DNA of 64,000 nucleotides from the NCBI RefSeq assembly GCF_028714775.1, contig NZ_JAQTLS010000007.1:62001-126000 (forward strand). Reading direction: 5' to 3'. Numbering within the stretch: position 1 is the stretch's first letter; every line of letters begins with the position of its first letter. This document shows positions 9,865 through 18,603 of this stretch, in pieces. The DNA comes from Thiothrix sp. (GTDB taxonomy: Bacteria > Pseudomonadota > Gammaproteobacteria > Thiotrichales > Thiotrichaceae). A program made the position numbers and the translations under genes. The notes beneath the pieces were generated by a model that made no database searches, was not told where the DNA came from, and worked only from the letters and a program-made list of their open reading frames with translations.

Positions 9865-11769
9865 ATGGGTGCTTTAAACAATAACAGCATGAATAACCTT
9901 CTTATCTGGGACGCAGAAAGCACGCCCCCTGTCGATGACTGCACAACATTCCTTTGGCGTGGCTTTTCGACGAACGCATCGAGCAATGTCATATCGATTC
10001 CTCAGTTGATTGAGAACAACGATGATGCGCTCAGATCGCGTTATCTTGCTTGGGTCTATGAACTCGGAGAATTACGACTGCATGGCGATTGCCTAGTCGA
10101 TCATTTGCAATTGCGTCCAAGCCTCAGCTATTGGTGGATGACGTTGCTGGTAGAGAAATGCAACTTCAGCAAATCGCCGCAGATCGACGACGCAATTCGT
10201 TTGCTGGCATTTACCGATTGGACTACCGGACGTTCGCTTGAGCGTATCACGCTGGTCAGTGCCAATCAGCCCTTAGCAGAGTGCCTGCGCGGGTGGTGCG
10301 AGAAAAGGGGGGTGACCTTTGAATGGCAGTGCTTGCCCAAGCCATCGGTGACGATGTCCTGTATCCGCCGAGCTTACACCACCTTGCCTGCTGTCATGCA
10401 GGCATGGGCTTGGTTGCTTAAATATCTGCTTGATCGATGGTCATTGCGTGGTGTGGGTTTAAATGAGTGGCGACTATCATCGGGGCGAGTCACTTTTTTC
10501 AGTTACTCTGACAATTGTGTTCCTGAAGCCGTTCAAGAGGGGTACTATGCGAATCGTTATTGGACTCACTTGCCTGATGTACTTAAACGCGAATCGTGCC
10601 AAACCAATTGGTTACATCTTTATGTGAAAGACGGGCTTCTACCAACTGCAAGAGATGCCGCGACTGCACTGCGTGCTTTCAACAAGACAGCGCAGGGGCA
10701 GCAATGCCACGTGACTTTAGATACATTTATTAGCTGGTCTGTCATTATTAAGGCACTGAAAGACTGGTTTAGGTTAATTAAGCTAGGTGCTAGTTTGAGT
10801 GTTGAGCTTAATCAATCACATGGAGATTCTCTCAATCTTTGGCCACTTTTTCGAGAAGAGTGGCATACATCTATCTCCGGCATGAATGCCATAAGCAACC
10901 TGCTATTCTTTTGCCTGTTTGAGTCGGCTCTGAAAAATCTACCTAAGCAATCTCAAGGTGTATTCTTACAAGAAAACCAAGGATGGGAGTTTGGTCTCGT
11001 ATATGCTTGGAAAACCTCTGGACATGGTCAATTGATAGGAATGCCCCATACTACTGTTCGATATTGGGATTTACGGTATTTCTTTGATAAAAGGACTTAC
11101 TCATGCGGAGGAAAAAATACTCTACCCCTGCCAGATATTATAGCCTGTAACGGTCCCGTAACAAAAAAAAGTTACTTGCACGGCGGCTATCCGGTCAAAA
11201 ACTTGGTTGATGTTGAAGCACTTCGCTATCTTCACTTGGGAGAATCTGAATTGAAAAGTAGTTCAGTGCCGATCAAGATAAATGAACCGCCGCGCCTGTT
11301 GGTATTAGGTGACTACCTGCCAAATAACACCTCTTTACAGATGAAGCTGTTAGAGCAAGCTGTACCTTTAATAACACGACAGTTGGAAATTGTAGTCAAG
11401 CCACATCCGAATTGTCCAATTGAACCGACCAACTACCCTAGTCTTACTATACAGGTTACAATGGAGCCAGTTTCAAAATTGTTAAAAAATTGTGACGTTG
11501 CTTACACAAGTTCAGCTACTACATCGGCGGTTGACGCATTCTGTGCAGGTGTGCCAACTATTTCCGTATTGGATCCAAATACGCTCAATCTCAGTCCACT
11601 CCGAGGATGTTCTGGTGCTTTATTCGCAAGCACTCCTAAAGAATTGGCAACGGCTTTGAATGCGGCTACGGCTACGGCGAGCAGCATTCGGCAAAGTGAA
11701 AATAAACCTGCGTATTTCACGATCAACGCTAAGTTACCAAATTGGCGGAAATTGTTACTGAAATCATGA
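9865..11769 (+). CDS. Surface-carbohydrate biosynthesis protein (possibly TIGR04326-like transferase)
   Basis: A 634-residue protein without signal peptide or clear membrane segment. I see a GT-B-like C-terminal half: KPHPNCPIE near residue 512 and YTSSATTSAVDAFCAGVPT near residue 550, the pattern of capsule-type glycosyl/sialyltransferases binding a nucleotide sugar. The N-terminal half is unusual, rich in Trp and Leu, and fits my memory of a surface-carbohydrate family often found beside NeuB and LIC12162 genes. A start at 9889 is also possible. It overlaps the following aminotransferase gene by ATGA. It probably transfers the nonulosonate-type sugar made by its neighbours, but this is inferred. 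Confidence 0.6.
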   Translation: MGALNNNSMNNLLIWDAESTPPVDDCTTFLWRGFSTNASSNVISIPQLIENNDDALRSRYLAWVYELGELRLHGDCLVDHLQLRPSLSYWWMTLLVEKCNFSKSPQIDDAIRLLAFTDWTTGRSLERITLVSANQPLAECLRGWCEKRGVTFEWQCLPKPSVTMSCIRRAYTTLPAVMQAWAWLLKYLLDRWSLRGVGLNEWRLSSGRVTFFSYSDNCVPEAVQEGYYANRYWTHLPDVLKRESCQTNWLHLYVKDGLLPTARDAATALRAFNKTAQGQQCHVTLDTFISWSVIIKALKDWFRLIKLGASLSVELNQSHGDSLNLWPLFREEWHTSISGMNAISNLLFFCLFESALKNLPKQSQGVFLQENQGWEFGLVYAWKTSGHGQLIGMPHTTVRYWDLRYFFDKRTYSCGGKNTLPLPDIIACNGPVTKKSYLHGGYPVKNLVDVEALRYLHLGESELKSSSVPIKINEPPRLLVLGDYLPNNTSLQMKLLEQAVPLITRQLEIVVKPHPNCPIEPTNYPSLTIQVTMEPVSKLLKNCDVAYTSSATTSAVDAFCAGVPTISVLDPNTLNLSPLRGCSGALFASTPKELATALNAATATASSIRQSENKPAYFTINAKLPNWRKLLLKS

Positions 11770-13076
11770 ATTCAATTACTAATCTGATCCGCGAAGTGGT
11801 TAGCCGCGCCCGACAAGCTACCCAATCTCTGTATTTTGGTTTTTTTCAGGGACATACGTATCTGACACCCAACGAACTGCATCAGCTCAGTCAGCTTGTT
11901 GGCATTACGGACGATACAGTCGTTGCTGATTTTGAACGACAATTTGCACAATTAATCGGCACAGGTGAAGCTATCGCTTACGCCGCTGCCCGCATGGGCT
12001 TCTACGAAATCATGCGTTTGCAAGGGATCACAAAAGAGGACGAAGTTATTCTCCTAGGGGCAACTTGTGCCGTGATGGTCAATGCCGTAATGCGTACAGG
12101 GGCAACGCCAATCTATGCAGATATTGATCCGGATACATTCGGTTCCTCAAGTCAAGCTATAGCTGCTTGCATTACGCCAAGAACCCGAATAATTGTTGCG
12201 CAGCATTCTTTTGGTATCCCTTGTGACATTGAACCGATTGTTAGTCTGGCAAAAGAAAAAGAAATTTTCTTGATTGAAGATTGCGCATTAACGCTGGGTT
12301 CAAAAGCTAACGGTATCGCAGTTGGAAACTTCGGGGATGCGGCATTGTTCTCAACCGATCACAGCAAGCCGTTAAGTACCTTGACTGGTGGTTTAATATA
12401 CACAAAAAATACCGAGTTGGCAAATCGGCTGCGCTCAGCACAAGTCAACTGCCCACATCTTTCTATTAAACGTCAAAATAAATTATGGCAGCGTTTATTA
12501 CTCGAAGCGCGTTATTGTGTACCTGCACGCCTTGGTCGCCTAGGCTTGATTGATCTTTTTTTCTCAATCACTAAAAAGATAACTCACGCTGAGGGGGATT
12601 TTCTTGCCGATGATTTTGGTACTACAATTCAATCGACTTACCCTTACCCAGCTAAGCTTCCAGCTTTTTTGGCGGCAATCGGTCTCATTGAAGTAAAGCG
12701 CTGGACAAAAACATCATTGGAGCGAGCAAACACCCTCAAACGGCTTATTGAAATAATAAATCAAAGTTCATCTAGATGTTATTTGCCAGCGGCGTACAAG
12801 AATAAAAAACTGGAAATTATACCATTACGTTTCGCTTGGTCAGAACCCAAAGGTGCCGAAATTCGTCTAAGAATAAAAAGTTTTATTCATGTGTCTTGGA
12901 CTTTGTTTATGACACCCATCATCGCAACAAAATCGCCACTTCAAAATCTTGGCTATGAAAAAGGAAGCTGTCCAATTTCCGAAAGTATTGGACCAAGAAT
13001 GGTCAATATTCCTTGTATTTTTAATACGAGAGACTCTGACATACTTATCTCGAAATTAATACTATCAATTATCTAA
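11766..13076 (+). CDS. DegT/DnrJ-family aminotransferase, divergent
   Basis: A 436-residue PLP-dependent sugar aminotransferase-like protein. The fold markers are AAARMGFYEI (PLP-phosphate region), IEDCALTLGS (the aspartate that contacts PLP) and LFSTDHSKPLSTLTGG, with the Schiff-base Lys about residue 202. The GEGG motif common in the family is changed to LTGG, so specificity may differ. An N-terminal extension of about 40 residues precedes the fold. The start at 11766 gives an ATGA overlap with the upstream gene. The C-terminal third is AT-rich. Role: probably 3- or 4-amino sugar formation for the glycan, unproven. Confidence 0.75.
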   Translation: MNSITNLIREVVSRARQATQSLYFGFFQGHTYLTPNELHQLSQLVGITDDTVVADFERQFAQLIGTGEAIAYAAARMGFYEIMRLQGITKEDEVILLGATCAVMVNAVMRTGATPIYADIDPDTFGSSSQAIAACITPRTRIIVAQHSFGIPCDIEPIVSLAKEKEIFLIEDCALTLGSKANGIAVGNFGDAALFSTDHSKPLSTLTGGLIYTKNTELANRLRSAQVNCPHLSIKRQNKLWQRLLLEARYCVPARLGRLGLIDLFFSITKKITHAEGDFLADDFGTTIQSTYPYPAKLPAFLAAIGLIEVKRWTKTSLERANTLKRLIEIINQSSSRCYLPAAYKNKKLEIIPLRFAWSEPKGAEIRLRIKSFIHVSWTLFMTPIIATKSPLQNLGYEKGSCPISESIGPRMVNIPCIFNTRDSDILISKLILSII

Positions 13077-13082
13077 ATTATT

Positions 13083-14177
13083 ATGAAATTATCTTCTTTT
13101 AGCGGCACTCGCATATTGCTAACTGGTCATACCGGTTTTAAGGGGGCGTGGTTGACCCTATGGTTGACCCAGCTTGGTGCACAAGTTCACGGGGTTTCTC
13201 TTGGTGTACCATCAGAACCCTCACATTTTGCAGCGGCGAATCTGGCATCCCGGATAAAAGATCATCGTTTGGATATATGCAATGGTACGGCATTAAAAGT
13301 GCTGGTCGAGGAAATAAAACCGGACTTTGTTTTCCATTTGGCAGCACAGGCATTGGTGCGACGTTCATACACTGATCCCGTAGATACGTGGCAGACAAAT
13401 GCACTGGGGACGATCAATGTGCTAGAGGCTTTACGAACTCTCAAGCAACCATGTATTGCAGTGTTAATCACCAGCGACAAGTGTTATGACAATGTGGAGT
13501 GGGTATGGGGCTACCGCGAAACCGATGCCTTGGGCGGACCAGATCCCTATAGTGCATCAAAAGGAGCCGCAGAGTTGGCGATTCGCTCGTATGTGAGATC
13601 GTTCTTCCCATCTGATGGCGCGGTGCGGATTGGAGTTGGTCGTGCCGGTAATGTGATTGGCGGTGGCGACTGGGCAGAGGATCGTATTGTGCCGGACTGT
13701 ATGCGGGCTTGGTCGCAGAGAGAGACTGTCCCTTTGCGTAATCCGCTGGCTACCCGCCCATGGCAGCACGTTCTGGAACCGTTGAGCGGCTATTTGACCT
13801 TGGCGATGGCGTTGAAAACTAGTACCAATTTACATGGCGAACCTTTCAACTTCGGTCCGGCGGCGCAACAGAATCATTCCGTTGGCGAGCTGGTGTCAGC
13901 CATGACCGAACATTGGGATCGGGTGCGTTGGGAGGATGTCTCCGCTCAATATGGAGGACCTTATGAGTCCGGCCTTTTGAAGCTCAACTGCGATAAGGCT
14001 CTACACCACCTCGGTTGGCGAGCCATTTGGGATTTCAAGGCAACCGTGCGCGAAACAGCGCTTTGGTATCGTCAGTATTACGAACAACCTAGAAAATCCA
14101 TCACTGATTTTTCACTTGCACAAATCGCGGCCTATGTCCAAGCAGCAAAAACGCGGGGGGTTACATGGGCACAGTAA
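13083..14177 (+). CDS. rfbG: CDP-glucose 4,6-dehydratase
   Basis: A 364-residue short-chain dehydrogenase/reductase of the sugar-nucleotide type. TGHTGFKGAWL is the NAD-binding glycine motif, YSASKGAAE holds the catalytic Tyr and Lys, and ITSDKCYDN supplies the Thr/Ser position. WGYRETDALGG before YSASK is characteristic of CDP-glucose rather than dTDP-glucose dehydratases. It makes CDP-4-keto-6-deoxyglucose from the product of RfbF encoded 0.4 kb downstream. It overlaps the next gene by 13 bp, so the rfb set is co-translated. Confidence 0.92.
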   Translation: MKLSSFSGTRILLTGHTGFKGAWLTLWLTQLGAQVHGVSLGVPSEPSHFAAANLASRIKDHRLDICNGTALKVLVEEIKPDFVFHLAAQALVRRSYTDPVDTWQTNALGTINVLEALRTLKQPCIAVLITSDKCYDNVEWVWGYRETDALGGPDPYSASKGAAELAIRSYVRSFFPSDGAVRIGVGRAGNVIGGGDWAEDRIVPDCMRAWSQRETVPLRNPLATRPWQHVLEPLSGYLTLAMALKTSTNLHGEPFNFGPAAQQNHSVGELVSAMTEHWDRVRWEDVSAQYGGPYESGLLKLNCDKALHHLGWRAIWDFKATVRETALWYRQYYEQPRKSITDFSLAQIAAYVQAAKTRGVTWAQ

Positions 14178-14599
14178 GTGTGGCTCAAATCAAAGTGACG
14201 CCATTAAAGCGCATTTCGCTCGCCGGAGGGGATGTATTACACGGGATGAAACGCGACGAACCTGGCTTTGTTGATTTTGGTGAAGCCTATTTCTCCATGA
14301 TCGAAGTGGATGCCATCAAAGCATGGAAGAGGCATTTGCGGATGACGCTCAACTTTGTCGTTCCTATTGGAATGGTAAGGTTTGTTTTCATGGACGATCA
14401 GGGTGGGCTGCGCGAAGAAGTGACAGGAATGGATCGGTATGTTCGACTGACAGTGCCGCCAGGTATCTGGTTTGGTTTTAAGGGCTTGACTGCGCCCTAC
14501 AGTATGTTGATGAATATTGCGGATATTCCCCACGATCCGGTCGAGATTGAGCGTAAAAGTCTGGACGAAATCCACTTCAATTGGGAGCACATGAAATGA
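14165..14599 (+). CDS. RmlC-like sugar epimerase (dTDP-4-dehydrorhamnose 3,5-epimerase family)
   Basis: A 144-residue cupin-type protein, shorter than classical RmlC (about 180). DVLHGMKRDEPGF near the N-terminus, KAWKRH, and VPPGIWFGFKGL are the usual RmlC-like strands, with His/Lys positions suited to proton abstraction. Lying between rfbG and rfbF, it probably epimerises or isomerises the CDP-4-keto-6-deoxyhexose. The short length may mean it does a single epimerisation. It overlaps rfbG by 13 bp at one end and rfbF by 4 bp (ATGA) at the other. Confidence 0.75.
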   Translation: MGTVSVAQIKVTPLKRISLAGGDVLHGMKRDEPGFVDFGEAYFSMIEVDAIKAWKRHLRMTLNFVVPIGMVRFVFMDDQGGLREEVTGMDRYVRLTVPPGIWFGFKGLTAPYSMLMNIADIPHDPVEIERKSLDEIHFNWEHMK

Positions 14600-15360
14600 A
14601 AGTTGTTTTGTTGGCAGGGGGCTTTGGCACGCGGCTCTCTGAATACACCGAGACCATCCCCAAACCCATGGTCACAGTGGGCGGACGCCCGATTCTGTGG
14701 CACATCATGCGGATCTACGCCCATTTTGGTCATAAGAATTTTTATCTGGCTCTAGGCTACAAGGCCGAGTTGATCAAGGAGTATTTCCTCCATTACCATT
14801 CGCTCAACGCCGACTTTACGGTGGATCTGGCCACTGGTGCTGTTTCACCTCAACAAACCGATGGTGCAGATTGGCGGGTAACACTGGTGCATACTGGTTT
14901 GGAATCGATGACGGGCGGACGAGTTAAGCGTCTGCAATCCTTCATCGGTAATGAACCTTTCATGCTCACCTATGGCGATGGTCTTGCCGATATAGATCTG
15001 GATGCATTGCTCGCATTTCACCATAGTCACGGAAAGATGGTGACGGTAACCGCCGTCCGCCCGAGTGCTCGATTTGGCGAGTTGATGATTGAATCTGATC
15101 AAGTGAGAAGCTTTCGGGAAAAGCCACAGATGGGTCAAGGCTGGATCAACGGTGGCTATTTCGTCATCCAGCCCAAATTCTTCGATCTGATTGCCGGAGA
15201 TAGCACTATTTTGGAACGTGAACCGCTGGAGCAGGTGGCACGAATGGGTGAGTTGATGGCATATCGCCATAAGGGTTTCTGGCAGTGCATGGATACCAAG
15301 CGGGATCGCGATTCACTGGAAGAACTCTGGCAAAGCGGGGAAGCAGCGTGGAAAGTATGA
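14596..15360 (+). CDS. rfbF: Glucose-1-phosphate cytidylyltransferase
   Basis: A 254-residue nucleotidyltransferase that makes CDP-glucose from CTP and glucose-1-phosphate. LAGGFGTRLSEYTETIPKPM is the nucleotide-binding opening, with the RfbF-type SEYTETIPKPMV; TYGDGLADID carries the metal-binding Asp; EKPQMGQGWINGGYFV and GFWQCMDTKRD are typical RfbF motifs. It feeds RfbG. The start at 14596 gives an ATGA overlap with the upstream epimerase gene, and its 3' end overlaps the next aminotransferase by ATGA, a pattern of tight translational coupling across the set. Confidence 0.93.
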   Translation: MKVVLLAGGFGTRLSEYTETIPKPMVTVGGRPILWHIMRIYAHFGHKNFYLALGYKAELIKEYFLHYHSLNADFTVDLATGAVSPQQTDGADWRVTLVHTGLESMTGGRVKRLQSFIGNEPFMLTYGDGLADIDLDALLAFHHSHGKMVTVTAVRPSARFGELMIESDQVRSFREKPQMGQGWINGGYFVIQPKFFDLIAGDSTILEREPLEQVARMGELMAYRHKGFWQCMDTKRDRDSLEELWQSGEAAWKV

Positions 15361-16490
15361 ACCCCGAAAAAATGATTCGCTTATCCAAATCATGTATTGG
15401 CGAAGCCGAGAAGCGTGCTGTAATGGGGGTGCTGGATCGAGAATATCTGGGAATGGGTGTCGAGGTTAAGCAGTTTGAGGAGGATCTGACTACATTTTTT
15501 GGGCGTCCGGCCGTGTGCGTTGTAAATGGGACAGCCGCGTTGCATCTGGCACTGTATGCCTGCGGAATCGGGCAAGGGGATGAGGTATTGGTTCAATCCC
15601 TAACTTATGTCGCCAGTTTTCAGGCGATATCGGCGACCGGAGCAACCCCTGTTGCCTGCGATATTGATCCATCGACTCTTACACTTGACTGGCGCGATGC
15701 TGAAAAGCGCCTGACGTCTAGGACAAAAGCTGTAATGCCCGTGCATTACAGCGGTGGTGTAGGGGCATTGGACGAAATTTATGCCTTTGCTCGCCAACAT
15801 GGATTGCGCGTCATCGAAGACGCCGCACACGCTTTTGGAACTACCTATCAAGGTAAGCGTGTCGGCGGATTTGGTGATGTTGCCTGTTTCAGCTTCGATG
15901 GCATCAAGAACATCACCAGTGGCGAAGGTGGCTGTATTGTCACCGATGACCCTGACGTGCTACGGCGAGTTCAAGATGCACGCTTACTCGGTGTCGAAAA
16001 AGACACAGAAAAACGCTACGCAGACCAGCGGAGTTGGGAATTTGATGTGACTGCGCAAGGTTGGCGTTACCACATGAGTAACATAATGGCAGCGATTGGA
16101 ATTGAACAATTGAAGCACTTTACCGAACTGGCAGCCAAGAGGAAACAACTGGCATGGCGTTACGATAATTTATTAAGCAGCAATCCCAAATTGAAATTAC
16201 TGCAAAATGATTATCAGCAGGTCGTGCCACATATCTATGTGACTCAAATTCAGGGGGCTAATGACCGTGAATCCATTCGGACTCAACTAGCATCAAAGGG
16301 GATCCATACAGGTATTCACTATCAGCCCAACCATGTTCTGAATATGTATCGTCATGCGGCGCATAATACGTCGTTGATTCAAACGGAAATGGTGTTCCCA
16401 CATCTACTGTCCTTGCCGCTGCATCCCGATCTAACTGACCAAATGGTGGAGTTTATATGCACAGAATTAAAGGCTTTGCTTCGTGATTAA
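15357..16490 (+). CDS. DegT/DnrJ/EryC1/StrS sugar aminotransferase
   Basis: A 377-residue PLP enzyme. VNGTAALHLAL is the PLP-phosphate motif, VIEDAAHAFG gives the PLP-contacting Asp, and FSFDGIKNITSGEGG has the Schiff-base Lys near residue 184. Because that lysine is present (it is replaced by His in the 3-dehydratase RfbH), an aminotransferase acting on the CDP-4-keto sugar is more likely than a deoxygenase. The ATG at 15357 is chosen because it overlaps rfbF by ATGA and matches the family N-terminus; the frame stays open further upstream. It overlaps the next gene by 8 bp. Confidence 0.85.
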   Translation: MNPEKMIRLSKSCIGEAEKRAVMGVLDREYLGMGVEVKQFEEDLTTFFGRPAVCVVNGTAALHLALYACGIGQGDEVLVQSLTYVASFQAISATGATPVACDIDPSTLTLDWRDAEKRLTSRTKAVMPVHYSGGVGALDEIYAFARQHGLRVIEDAAHAFGTTYQGKRVGGFGDVACFSFDGIKNITSGEGGCIVTDDPDVLRRVQDARLLGVEKDTEKRYADQRSWEFDVTAQGWRYHMSNIMAAIGIEQLKHFTELAAKRKQLAWRYDNLLSSNPKLKLLQNDYQQVVPHIYVTQIQGANDRESIRTQLASKGIHTGIHYQPNHVLNMYRHAAHNTSLIQTEMVFPHLLSLPLHPDLTDQMVEFICTELKALLRD

Positions 16491-17436
16491 ATCAAACTCA
16501 TCAGATAGCGGGGAAATCTCTCAGCCACTGATCAGCGTTATCATGAATTGCTATAACAGTGAGAAATATCTCCAGGAAGCGATTGATAGCGTATTGGCTC
16601 AAACTTACCAGAATTTGGAGATAATTTTTTGGGATAACCAATCATCCGATAAAAGTCAAGAAATAGTGAAGTCAATCAAAGATGATAGAATTAAATACTT
16701 TCTTTCTCAGAGTCATACAACTTTGGGAGAGGCAAGGAATTTGGCCATGGAAAAAGCTAATGGCGAATACATCTCATTCCTAGACTGTGACGACGTTATC
16801 GCAAGCAGAAAAATCGAATTACAGGTCATAGAATTCCAGAAAGATAAAAGCCTGGGTTTGGTTTATTGCAATGGTGCCAGAATCGATCATAATGGATGCG
16901 TCAAAACTTCTTTTTATAAAAAAAGAAAACCAAGTGGAAACATATTCAGAAAAACCTTAAGCTCTTATGATTTATATATACCAGCAGTAATGTTTAGAAA
17001 AGATTGCATTATTAAAAAAGGCATAAAGTTTAATGAGCGTTTTCGATTTATCGAGGAGTACGATTTCTTTTTAAGAATTCTAAAAAGCTTTACAGCAAAA
17101 TATATAGATAGAAAATTAGCCTTCTGGCGAGTGCATGATAAAAGCAACACATGGAAACATTACAATGAATTCATTAATGAAAGAAATATTTTTCTGCAAA
17201 TTTTTTTTTCGAGCGATGAAAAAATTAAATTTCAAAAAGAAATTAATTCAATTAAAGATTTAAATACATTTCAATATTCCCTGGTTTCTTGGAAAGAAGG
17301 AGACAATCTAACATCTAGAAATGCAATAAAAAAAATCAAGACTCGAAAATTGAAGTATTTTATAACTTATTTGGCAATGTTTTTTGATTTCAAAGTACTA
17401 TATCCGCTTTTATGCCGAATAAAGTACATAAAATAA
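16483..17436 (+). CDS. Family 2 glycosyltransferase
   Basis: A 317-residue GT-A enzyme starting at a GTG that overlaps the upstream aminotransferase by 8 bp. LISVIMNCYNSEKYLQEAID and IIFWDNQSSD form the nucleotide-binding region and SFLDCDDVI the DXD-type motif near residue 100. The C-terminal part is very rich in Lys, Ile and Phe. Base composition turns strongly AT-rich from here to about 19.7 kb, unlike the rfb genes before it, indicating acquisition from a different donor. It probably adds a sugar to the repeat unit. Confidence 0.85.
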   Translation: MIKSNSSDSGEISQPLISVIMNCYNSEKYLQEAIDSVLAQTYQNLEIIFWDNQSSDKSQEIVKSIKDDRIKYFLSQSHTTLGEARNLAMEKANGEYISFLDCDDVIASRKIELQVIEFQKDKSLGLVYCNGARIDHNGCVKTSFYKKRKPSGNIFRKTLSSYDLYIPAVMFRKDCIIKKGIKFNERFRFIEEYDFFLRILKSFTAKYIDRKLAFWRVHDKSNTWKHYNEFINERNIFLQIFFSSDEKIKFQKEINSIKDLNTFQYSLVSWKEGDNLTSRNAIKKIKTRKLKYFITYLAMFFDFKVLYPLLCRIKYIK

Positions 17437-18600
17437 ATGAAGCAAATGAAAAAGACAATATTACTAGGAAATAACATTTTCCCCTTTACTCTGCTATTCA
17501 GTATTCCTTTGATGAATGCTATTTCAAATAGATTGCACATCATAGTAAATTTCTTGATTATTGTTTTGTTTTTTTCACTAATCCTAATATTTAACAAAAG
17601 ATATGCCTCGAATTCAAATAAGGCAAATGCATGGGTTTTAGTCATACCTATATTGACCTCATTACTAATGTCTTTATACTATAAATCTTTAATGTATGGC
17701 AACGTTGATTACTCACATGCAATAGCATTTGCATTCGGCTACCTGCTATTTCTCTTTTCTTATTTGTTGATAACAAACTATGAGTCATTTTTAATAAACT
17801 ATTTTCCGAGCTTTATTAACTATATAATCTGGATTTCTTTTTTATCAATATCTTGGGGTCATGTTGTTTTATATACAGACATTCCAGATAATTGGCAGTT
17901 AATATATAGAAATGAACTTGGGCATGACTACTCAAACAGACCATCTGGGCTCTTCGGTCAACCAAGCATTAATATTGCGATCTTGTTATATTGTTACGCA
18001 CTTAGGCTTTATTTGATAGACATAAATAAAATAAGATCAAATATACGTAGCAGCTTGCTTTATTTATCATTGATTGTTTTATCTGTTTACTTTCAGAAAA
18101 CGGGTACCGGTTATCTCGGCCTGATTTTATTTCCTTTGCTTCTAGTGGCGGGAAATATAATCATTGCGACAATGGCATCCATTGTTTTTTTTATAGCACT
18201 TTATATTTTTTATTCGACTTATTCTGATTTATTTGGTACATTCAGCAACAAGTTGAGTTATGAGTATTTTGCATCATCATTTGACTACTTCTTTCATTCA
18301 ATTCTCGGAACATATATTGATAATTTGACATTTTTCGACTTCATTTTCGGAATTGATGACCAAAGAAACATTGAAATCGATTTTGGACTCATTTACATTC
18401 TTGGTCACTTTGGGATTTTTTTTCTGATACTGCTTTTACTAATGATATCCTACATTAATAAAACAGCAGCAAACAAATATGTAACATTCTCTTTCTTCTT
18501 GCTTTTAATATTATCTATGCACTATCCAACAATAATCTATCCCACATCCACCATTATCTTTCTAATGCTGATGGTTTACATTAAACGATTGAAGGTATGA
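17437..18600 (+). CDS. Wzy-like polysaccharide polymerase candidate (multi-pass membrane protein)
   Basis: A 387-residue, very hydrophobic protein with roughly 10-12 membrane segments and a larger hydrophilic loop around residues 140-180 (RNELGHDYSNRPSGLFGQPS). Topology, composition and its place between two glycosyltransferase genes are what is expected of an O-antigen/capsule polymerase, which are too divergent to name by motif. An alternative is an acyl- or O-antigen-processing membrane enzyme. Strongly AT-rich like its neighbours. It starts right after the upstream stop codon; the ATG at 17446 is a possible alternative start. Confidence 0.6.
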   Translation: MKQMKKTILLGNNIFPFTLLFSIPLMNAISNRLHIIVNFLIIVLFFSLILIFNKRYASNSNKANAWVLVIPILTSLLMSLYYKSLMYGNVDYSHAIAFAFGYLLFLFSYLLITNYESFLINYFPSFINYIIWISFLSISWGHVVLYTDIPDNWQLIYRNELGHDYSNRPSGLFGQPSINIAILLYCYALRLYLIDINKIRSNIRSSLLYLSLIVLSVYFQKTGTGYLGLILFPLLLVAGNIIIATMASIVFFIALYIFYSTYSDLFGTFSNKLSYEYFASSFDYFFHSILGTYIDNLTFFDFIFGIDDQRNIEIDFGLIYILGHFGIFFLILLLLMISYINKTAANKYVTFSFFLLLILSMHYPTIIYPTSTIIFLMLMVYIKRLKV

Positions 18601-18603
18601 AGC

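Noticed and set aside
15357-16490. RfbH (CDP-4-keto-6-deoxyglucose 3-dehydratase) for this gene
   Set aside because: The active-site position carries Lys, whereas RfbH-type dehydratases have His, so an aminotransferase is more likely.
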